From: Paracoccaceae bacterium
GTDB taxonomy: Bacteria; Pseudomonadota; Alphaproteobacteria; Rhodobacterales; Rhodobacteraceae
Direction of reading: 5' to 3'
Length of the DNA stretch: 10,775 nucleotides
NCBI GenBank assembly: GCA_002401945.1
Contig: NVUP01000004.1
Location: 127,091 to 137,865 of the forward strand
Part shown: positions 6,710-10,775 of the stretch, piece by piece
How positions within the stretch are numbered: the first letter of the stretch is position 1
Layout of the letters: every line of letters begins with the position of its first letter
The notes under the pieces: model-generated
What the model was told of the DNA's origin: nothing
Database searches by the model: none
Seen by the model: the letters and a program-made list of their open reading frames with translations, nothing else
Position numbers and translations under genes: made by a program

Positions 6710-6757
6710 CGGGTGCCACTCAACCGCGTCTATTGCAAGCCTAAAGGCCAATCGCTG

Positions 6758-7129
6758 TCAGGCGACGTCGCTCAGCACGCGGGCCAGTTCAAACAGGCGG
6801 CGGCGCTGGTTTTCAGGAATTGCATAGTAGGACCGCACAAGGTCGAGTGCCTCCTTGTCGCCCATCAGATCAACTGGCACCGATGATTTTTCTGTACTGG
6901 TCTTATTCGCGCCATCCAGTCCTTCAAAAAAGAAGCTTACCGGAACAGTCAGCGAGTCAGCAATATCCCACAAGCGCGACGCGCTGACCCGATTGGCCCC
7001 GGTCTCGTATTTCTGGATTTGCTGAAACTTGATGCCAACCTGTTCGGCCAGCTGCTGTTGGGTCATTCCAGTCAACCACCGGCGGTGCCGGATCCGCTTC
7101 CCCACATGCACGTCTACGGGATGAGCCAT
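6758..7129 (-). CDS. XRE-family helix-turn-helix transcriptional regulator
   Basis: A 123-residue DNA-binding protein. An XRE/HTH_3 domain covers about residues 9-66, with the helix-turn-helix at TQQQLAEQVGIKFQQIQKYE (23-42) and the family ending RVSASRLWDIADSLTVPVSFFFEG. A short polar linker (72-86) and a helical tail follow (ALDLVRSYYAIPENQRRRLFELARVL), which may serve dimerisation. No metabolite domain is present. The start is set by GAGGAGAGAGG one base from the ATG. Upstream lies a 348-bp space with several inverted repeats that could be its operators, and across it the MDR oxidoreductase diverges. Small regulators of this form are common in Rhodobacterales; its targets are unknown. Confidence 0.92.
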   Translation of the reverse strand: MAHPVDVHVGKRIRHRRWLTGMTQQQLAEQVGIKFQQIQKYETGANRVSASRLWDIADSLTVPVSFFFEGLDGANKTSTEKSSVPVDLMGDKEALDLVRSYYAIPENQRRRLFELARVLSDVA

Positions 7130-7146
7130 GCCTCTCTCCTCATATA

Positions 7147-7176
7147 ATTAAACCGGTCACACGTTCGAGGCGTCAA
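7147..7176 (-). promoter_or_regulatory. Candidate promoter of the XRE regulator
   Basis: On the minus strand TTGACG (7176-7171), an 18-bp spacer and TTTAAT (7152-7147) stand just before the Shine-Dalgarno. Transcription would start near 7140 and leave an unusually short leader of about 11 nt. Inspection only. Confidence 0.4.
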
Positions 7177-7178
7177 AT

Positions 7179-7226
7179 ATGAACTGAACCCAAACGCGTT
7201 TTTACGCCGCGTTGCACCCAGTTCAT
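7179..7226. repeat. Nested imperfect inverted repeat, 48 bp
   Basis: The outer arms ATGAACTG (7179-7186) and CAGTTCAT (7219-7226) are perfect. Inside them AACGCG (7193-7198) pairs with CGCGTT (7208-7213). The element sits directly upstream of the XRE promoter candidate's -35 box, where an activator, autorepressor or small structured RNA could act. Confidence 0.45.
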
Positions 7227-7277
7227 CCCCATCTAACACTCCGAACTTAACCACTGCCTTAATTGTACGCTCTTCTT

Positions 7278-7291
7278 GGTTGAATTCAACC
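7278..7291. promoter_or_regulatory. Perfect 14-bp palindrome, candidate operator
   Basis: GGTTGAATTCAACC is its own reverse complement and has no spacer. It lies near the centre of the divergent region, about 150 bp from the XRE start and 190 bp from the MDR start. An even, gapless palindrome suits a dimeric HTH regulator such as the XRE protein encoded next door; that link is inferred. Confidence 0.5.
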
Positions 7292-7333
7292 CCGTCCCCA
7301 CCCGGTTCCCGGTGGCTTTATTCCAAATAGCTG

Positions 7334-7409
7334 ATTTTACCGAGCTTTTTTTCACGTTTCTGGGGTAAAATGACCATGTCACTCCTCCCCTAAAATAGCG
7401 AGGTAAAAA
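7334..7409. repeat. Three GGTAAAA boxes upstream of the MDR gene
   Basis: ATTTTACC (7334-7341) and GGTAAAAT (7364-7371) form a perfect 8-bp inverted repeat with a 22-bp gap. A third box GGTAAAA (7402-7408) lies in direct orientation 38 bp further on. All precede the TTGACA at 7425, as binding sites for a regulator of the oxidoreductase might. Confidence 0.35.
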
Positions 7410-7477
7410 ATAAGTGATTCTCGTTTGACAGATTTTGCCAAATTCCCCTTAGTGGCGGAAATACAGGAATTTTTAGT

Positions 7478-8449
7478 ATGCACGCCTATAATATGCCCAC
7501 CTCTGGTTCTCCTGCTTGCTTGGTAGATATCGACTGCCCCCCCCCGGAAGCAGACCAGATTAAAGTCAATATATTCGCCTGTGGGTTGAATTTTGCAGAT
7601 CTACTTATGGTAAATTCAACCTATCAGGACATCCCGGAGACACCGTTCACCCTGGGAATGGAAATCTCGGGCGTGATTACCGCCCTTGGGGATCAGGTTA
7701 CAGGATTTGTTTTGGGTGACCGGGTGGCGGTGTTCTGCGGCCATGGCGGACTGGCTGAAAGAGGGGTCTTTGAGGCCAGCCGCGCGCTAAAAATCCCCGA
7801 CCAGATGAGTTTTGAACACGCCGCCGCGTTTCAGATTGCCTATGGCACCAGCCATGTGGCGCTGCATCACTGCGCCCGGTTATTGCCCGGTGAGACGCTG
7901 TTGGTCACCGGTGCCGCCGGTGGCGCCGGGCTGACTGCGGTTGAGATAGGCAAGCAGATGGGCGCACGGGTGATTGCCCAAGCCCGCGGAGCTGAGAAGC
8001 TAGAGGTAGCGCGGGCAGCCGGTGCGGATCACCTGATCGACGCCGGTGAGAACCTGCGCGATGCGGTCAAGTCTCTGGGTGGTGCCGATGTGGTTTATGA
8101 TGTGGTCGGCGGCGATCTGTGGAAAGCGGCGTTTCGCGCCACCAATCCAGGTGGCCGTCTGTTGCCGATTGGCTTTGCCAGTGGCGAGGTGCCGCAAATC
8201 CCGGCCAATCATTTGCTGGTCAAGAACCTGACGGTGATTGGAGTCTACTTCGGTGGCTATTTGAAATCCCACCCCGAGGTGATCCGTAGATCGCTGGACA
8301 CTCTGCTGGAATGGTATGTCCAGGGGCGGCTGGCCCCACATATCAGCCACACGCTGCCGCTGGCGCAGGTTGCCGAGGGGATGGAGCTGCTGCGCAGTCG
8401 AAAATCCACCGGCAAGGTGGTGATCACCATGCCGGCTCATTCTGCCTAG
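7478..8449 (+). CDS. MDR-family NADPH:quinone oxidoreductase (zinc-free)
   Basis: A 323-residue medium-chain dehydrogenase/reductase of quinone-reductase type. The GroES-like domain covers about 1-120, with CGLNFADLLM (35-44) and PFTLGMEISG (56-65). The Rossmann domain follows, with VTGAAGGAGLTAVEIGKQMGA (143-163) as the nucleotide loop and GGADVVYDVVGG (201-212). The catalytic and structural zinc cysteines of alcohol dehydrogenases are absent, as expected for QOR-like enzymes. It probably reduces a quinone or enone with NADPH in the cytosol; the true substrate is unknown. AGGA 9 nt upstream supports the start. A run of nine C (7537-7545), encoding Pro21-23, is exposed to frameshift slippage. 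It converges on the LysR gene with a 62-bp gap that holds a strong hairpin. Confidence 0.92.
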   Translation: MHAYNMPTSGSPACLVDIDCPPPEADQIKVNIFACGLNFADLLMVNSTYQDIPETPFTLGMEISGVITALGDQVTGFVLGDRVAVFCGHGGLAERGVFEASRALKIPDQMSFEHAAAFQIAYGTSHVALHHCARLLPGETLLVTGAAGGAGLTAVEIGKQMGARVIAQARGAEKLEVARAAGADHLIDAGENLRDAVKSLGGADVVYDVVGGDLWKAAFRATNPGGRLLPIGFASGEVPQIPANHLLVKNLTVIGVYFGGYLKSHPEVIRRSLDTLLEWYVQGRLAPHISHTLPLAQVAEGMELLRSRKSTGKVVITMPAHSA

Positions 8450-8471
8450 CCGCGCCCCAAGACCGCAATCA

Positions 8472-8497
8472 GGTTGCCCGGCCTATCCCGGGCAACC
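8472..8497. terminator. 10-bp GC hairpin between convergent MDR and LysR genes
   Basis: GGTTGCCCGG (8472-8481), loop CCTATC and CCGGGCAACC (8488-8497) form a perfect stem. Neither strand shows a T-run after it, so it is not a classic intrinsic terminator. It may act as an end-stabilising or pausing hairpin for either transcript. Confidence 0.45.
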
Positions 8498-8511
8498 CAA
8501 AGCACTCATCT

Positions 8512-9402
8512 CTATGCTACGTGCCATTGGGTTGCGGTCAGCGGCGTAGACACGCTGCTAAATGCCTGACGTAGAAACACCGACAGCTCTGCCACAATAT
8601 GCGAGCCAGTGGATTCGGCGCCATAGAGGTTGATCTTTTGCACCGGCAGCTCTGGCAGGCTGCCGCCATGGTCGATCTGCACCAGATGCGGCGGTTCGGT
8701 GCCGTCAATCATAGTTTGGATCGCCAGATCCGCTGCCACTGTGGCCTCAACGGTGCGATCACTTTCCGTTTCCACCACCAGGTCCCAGGCAATATCCATC
8801 GCATCCAACTTGGGCACCACCCTGGGTCGGAACGAGCAGTGCCGACAATAGGCCAGCGGCAATGGACGCTGGCGCCAGGCTGATCCATTTGGCGCACCAA
8901 TCCAAACCAGCGGCCGTTCGGCCAGGGTTTCGCTATCTTCGGTCTCGGTGCCCTCGGTGGTGAGGATCAGATCGCACTCACCTTTTGAGAACTGCTCTTT
9001 CAGCAACCGGGTATAACTGGAGATCAACTGTACCCGGACCCGAGGATAAGCCGCGTGGAACCGTTGCAGAACCTTGGGAATGGCCGGGTAGACAATATCA
9101 TGAGGCACCCCAAGAGTAATTACGCCCTCATAGACCTGGTCGGTCAACCGTCCGATCACCTCGTCGTTTAGCGACACCATACGGCGGGCGTAGGCCAGCA
9201 GTTGCTCACCCGATGCGGTCAGCGCGATGGTGCGGCCCGAACGGTCCAGCAGTTGCAGGCCCAGCAATTCCTCCAGACGTTTCAGCTGCATCGACACCGC
9301 AGATTGGGTCAGATGCAGGAATCCTGCAGCCCGGGTGACCCCGCCATTATCAGCCACAGCCACAAATGACCGCAAGGTGGTGATATCGAGGTTACGCATC
9401 AT
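8512..9402 (-). CDS. LysR-family transcriptional regulator
   Basis: About 296 residues, normal for LysR regulators. The winged HTH occupies about 6-65, with the recognition region GGVTRAAGFLHLTQSAVSMQ (20-39) and KRLEELLGLQLLDRSGR after it. The effector-binding fold starts at about 92 (GVITLGVPHDIVYPAIP) and runs to the end. A CRHC motif (C186, C189) sits in this domain and could be redox-active or metal-binding, but that is a guess. The start is ambiguous: GTG 9405, ATG 9402 and ATG 9399 are consecutive codons after AAGGA; spacing favours one of the ATGs. It diverges from the DUF1127 gene across 124 bp, so LysR custom would make that gene its first candidate target. The effector cannot be told from the sequence. 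Confidence 0.93.
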   Translation of the reverse strand: MMRNLDITTLRSFVAVADNGGVTRAAGFLHLTQSAVSMQLKRLEELLGLQLLDRSGRTIALTASGEQLLAYARRMVSLNDEVIGRLTDQVYEGVITLGVPHDIVYPAIPKVLQRFHAAYPRVRVQLISSYTRLLKEQFSKGECDLILTTEGTETEDSETLAERPLVWIGAPNGSAWRQRPLPLAYCRHCSFRPRVVPKLDAMDIAWDLVVETESDRTVEATVAADLAIQTMIDGTEPPHLVQIDHGGSLPELPVQKINLYGAESTGSHIVAELSVFLRQAFSSVSTPLTATQWHVA

Positions 9403-9526
9403 CACAATCCTTGATGGGTTAGTTCAAAAACATTCGTTTTCAATATCAATCATACTCATCCATATACATCAAGAGAATTGATAGACGAACAAACAAACAT
9501 CAAGAACGCCGGAAAGGACAAGTATT
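9403..9526. promoter_or_regulatory. Divergent LysR/DUF1127 control region
   Basis: AT-rich space. TATCAAT (9444-9450) and ATTGATA (9477-9483) form a perfect 7-bp inverted repeat 26 bp apart, a plausible LysR footprint but longer than the usual T-N11-A. A weak plus-strand promoter, TTCAAT (9439-9444) with TATACA (9463-9468), lies across it. AGGA at 9515-9518 is the DUF1127 ribosome site. Confidence 0.3.
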
Positions 9527-9736
9527 ATGACTTATATCACAAACCCCTGCGCCACCGCCCCGAGCCGCCCCACCCTGTTCTCCGGGCTGGCCACTCGCCT
9601 TGCCGTGTGGCGCCAGCGCCGGGCTCTAAAGGCACTGGACCGGCATGCGCTTGAGGATATCGGGGTGACTCGGTTGGAAGCCAACACCGAAGCCCAGCGT
9701 AGTTTCTGGGATGCGCCCGAGACTTGGCGCTACTGA
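9527..9736 (+). CDS. DUF1127 small protein
   Basis: A 69-residue protein. The first 18 residues are Pro/Thr-rich and variable; the arginine-rich helix pair RLAVWRQRRALKALDRHALEDIG (24-46) is the DUF1127 core, and it ends in FWDAPETWRY. There is no membrane segment or signal peptide. A Rhodobacter sphaeroides DUF1127 protein (CcaF1) has been reported to bind RNA and influence sRNA maturation and RNA turnover, so an RNA-related role is plausible but not shown here. AGGA 8 nt upstream fixes the start. A terminator follows 37 bp after the stop, making this a single-gene unit. The divergent LysR gene may control it. Confidence 0.9.
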   Translation: MTYITNPCATAPSRPTLFSGLATRLAVWRQRRALKALDRHALEDIGVTRLEANTEAQRSFWDAPETWRY

Positions 9737-9773
9737 ACCAGCTCTCTAACAGCTTAAATATGCGAAGAAATGG

Positions 9774-9803
9774 ACGGGATGCGTACCAGGCACCCGTTCT
9801 TTT
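9774..9803 (+). terminator. Rho-independent terminator of the DUF1127 gene
   Basis: ACGGG, bulged A and TGC (9774-9782) pair with GCA and CCCGT (9790-9797) around a 7-nt loop. TCTTTTGCCTTTTT follows. Confidence 0.65.
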
Positions 9804-9833
9804 GCCTTTTTCCGCCATATCCTCGACGAAATA

Positions 9834-9863
9834 CTTGAATATACCCTCAGTTCACCCGATATT
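9834..9863 (+). promoter_or_regulatory. Candidate heat-shock (RpoH-type) promoter of the BI-1/YccA gene
   Basis: CTTGAA (9834-9839), a 15-bp spacer and CCCGAT (9855-9860), followed by ATTTA, match the sigma-32 pattern CTTGAA/CCCCAT in 11 of 12 positions. The same bases also give a fair housekeeping match (TTGAAT-17-GATATT). Either would start transcription near 9870, after the DUF1127 terminator. Confidence 0.4.
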
Positions 9864-9873
9864 TAGCGGGCAC

Positions 9874-9904
9874 GCAGCCGCATATGGCGGTGCGGGGGAT
9901 TTTT
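9874..9904 (+). promoter_or_regulatory. Leader hairpin with T-run before the BI-1/YccA gene
   Basis: GCA and CCGC (9874-9881, with one bulged G) pair with GCGG and TGC (9887-9893). GGGGGATTTTT follows, ending 3 nt before the GGAG Shine-Dalgarno. It could be a backup terminator for read-through or an attenuator in the gene's own leader. Confidence 0.35.
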
Positions 9905-9921
9905 GACGGAGACCATGACAT

Positions 9922-10698
9922 ATGGCACAATTTGACACCATTCGATCTGCTGCGGGCAGCCGCAGCGCCGAGATCGATGCGGGCCTGCGCGCCCATATGA
10001 ACAAAGTCTACGGCACCATGTCCGTCGGCATGATGCTTACTTTTCTGGCGGCCTGGGCCGTCGCTGGCTTGGCTGTAACAACCGATCCATCCGCCGCAGT
10101 GGCACAGATGGCAAATGGCAAACTCCTGACCTCCTTTGGCCATACGATCTATGGATCGGCGCTGAGATATGTCATCATGTTTGCACCATTGGCCTTTGTC
10201 TTTGGCCTGTCGGCAATGATCAACAAAATGTCAGCGGCCACCGCGCAACTGGTGTTCTACGCCTTTGCCGCCACAATGGGCCTGTCGATCAGCTCGATCT
10301 TTCTGATCTACACCGGCACCTCGATCATCCAGGTGTTCCTGATCACCTCGATCGCCTTTGCCGGCCTGTCGCTGGTTGGCTACACCACTAAGAAGGACCT
10401 GTCCGCCATGGGCACCTTCCTGATGATGGGTGTGATTGGCCTGATCGTGGCCTCGGTGGTCAATATGTTCATGCAGTCGACCGCAATGCAATTTGCGATC
10501 TCATCCATCGGCGTGCTGATCTTTGCTGGCCTGACCGCCTATGACACCCAGAAGATCAAAAACACTTACCTGCAGATGGCCCACTCTGGCGACAGCGAAT
10601 GGCTGGGCAAGGCCGCCATCATGGGGGCGCTGAGCCTCTATCTGGACTTCATCAACATGTTCATGATGCTGCTCCATCTGTTTGGTAACCGCGAATAA
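9922..10698 (+). CDS. Bax inhibitor-1/YccA-family membrane protein
   Basis: A 258-residue inner-membrane protein with about seven hydrophobic helices (near 32-52, 82-100, 108-130, 134-152, 163-182, 189-207 and 236-254). The family signatures are GLTAYDTQKIK (203-213) and GALSLYLDFINMF (235-247). Asp208 and Asp242 correspond by motif to the aspartate pair that gates H+-dependent Ca2+ leak in Bacillus YetJ. In E. coli YccA binds and restrains the FtsH protease; whether this homologue does the same is unknown. The hydrophilic N-terminus (about 30 residues) is usual for the alphaproteobacterial branch. GGAG 10 nt upstream supports the start. It appears to be a single-gene unit with a heat-shock-like promoter candidate and a strong terminator. 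Confidence 0.95.
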   Translation: MAQFDTIRSAAGSRSAEIDAGLRAHMNKVYGTMSVGMMLTFLAAWAVAGLAVTTDPSAAVAQMANGKLLTSFGHTIYGSALRYVIMFAPLAFVFGLSAMINKMSAATAQLVFYAFAATMGLSISSIFLIYTGTSIIQVFLITSIAFAGLSLVGYTTKKDLSAMGTFLMMGVIGLIVASVVNMFMQSTAMQFAISSIGVLIFAGLTAYDTQKIKNTYLQMAHSGDSEWLGKAAIMGALSLYLDFINMFMMLLHLFGNRE

Positions 10699-10724
10699 CC
10701 GCACCACCACATACCAAATTCAGC

Positions 10725-10755
10725 AAGGGGCGGATCACAGCGATCCGCCCCTTTT
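10725..10755 (+). terminator. Strong Rho-independent terminator of the BI-1/YccA gene
   Basis: AAGGGGCGGATC (10725-10736), loop ACAGC and GATCCGCCCCTT (10742-10753) form a perfect 12-bp stem. TTTT overlaps its end and GCGTTTT follows. It lies 26 bp after the stop. Confidence 0.9.
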
Positions 10756-10775
10756 GCGTTTTAGAACAAGTGAGA

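Larger units (their letters stand above)
7130..7477. other. Divergent intergenic region between XRE regulator and MDR oxidoreductase
   Basis: A 348-bp space with no credible gene and a lower GC content than its flanks. It holds the repeats and the XRE promoter candidate listed separately. On the MDR side an exact TTGACA (7425-7430) has no good -10 at 17-18 bp (CTTAGT at 7448-7453 is weak). The MDR Shine-Dalgarno AGGA (7465-7468) falls inside a 7-bp inverted repeat, AAATTCC (7440-7446) with GGAATTT (7466-7472), which could mask it in the mRNA. Confidence 0.7.

Noticed and set aside
6710..6751. TTG-started extension of the HisN-like protein
   Set aside because: There is no ribosome site, and two ATG codons at 6709 and 6703 sit nearer the family N-terminus.
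7370..7393. Seven-codon open frame MTMSLLP in the XRE/MDR gap, as a leader peptide
   Set aside because: Only a weak purine run precedes it, no codon bias suggests attenuation, and it lies upstream of the likely MDR promoter.
1..10775. CRISPR array, tRNA, insertion sequence, phage or toxin-antitoxin module
   Set aside because: No regularly spaced repeats, cloverleaf, transposase or integrase motifs or paired small toxin/antitoxin frames were seen on either strand.

Overview
The window looks like chromosomal DNA of an alphaproteobacterium of the Rhodobacterales, most likely the marine roseobacter group. The grounds are high-GC coding sequence, the protein styles (HisN-type histidinol-phosphatase, a short DUF1127 protein opposite a LysR gene, a BI-1/YccA protein) and the hairpin-plus-TATTTTC ending behind guaD. 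It holds eleven protein genes and no tRNA, rRNA, CRISPR array, transposase or phage gene. The genus is inferred from remembered resemblance, not from a search.

Region 1 (1-2524, minus strand) reads in transcription order mgtE (Mg2+ channel), a 5-formyltetrahydrofolate cyclo-ligase that overlaps mgtE by ATGA, a terminator-like A/T palindrome pair, and a YmdB-type metallophosphoesterase cut off by the left edge. Region 2 (about 2590-5850) is a purine-deaminase locus: guanine deaminase on the plus strand faces a minus-strand pair made of an 8-oxoguanine deaminase-like amidohydrolase and a secreted CAP-domain protein. The CAP gene starts with TTG 4 nt after the deaminase stop. The amidohydrolase start is preceded by a perfect 11-bp inverted repeat that touches the Shine-Dalgarno sequence.

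Region 3 (5897-7176, minus) carries an XRE-family regulator followed by a HisN-like phosphatase. Region 4 (7130-7477) is a 348-bp, relatively AT-rich divergent intergenic space with several repeats that look like operators, including a perfect 14-bp palindrome. It leads into an MDR-family NADPH:quinone oxidoreductase (plus) that converges on a LysR regulator (minus). Region 5 (9403-10755) has a DUF1127 small protein divergent from the LysR gene and a BI-1/YccA membrane protein. The latter has its own heat-shock-like (CTTGAA-N15-CCCGAT) promoter candidate, a leader hairpin and a strong terminator.

Most genes are ordinary housekeeping or accessory metabolism, and I found no convincing new multi-gene system. 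The best leads are regulatory: the inverted repeat at the 8-oxoguanine deaminase start, the palindrome cluster between the XRE and MDR genes, and the RpoH-like promoter in front of the BI-1 gene. Promoter and operator calls rest on inspection alone.
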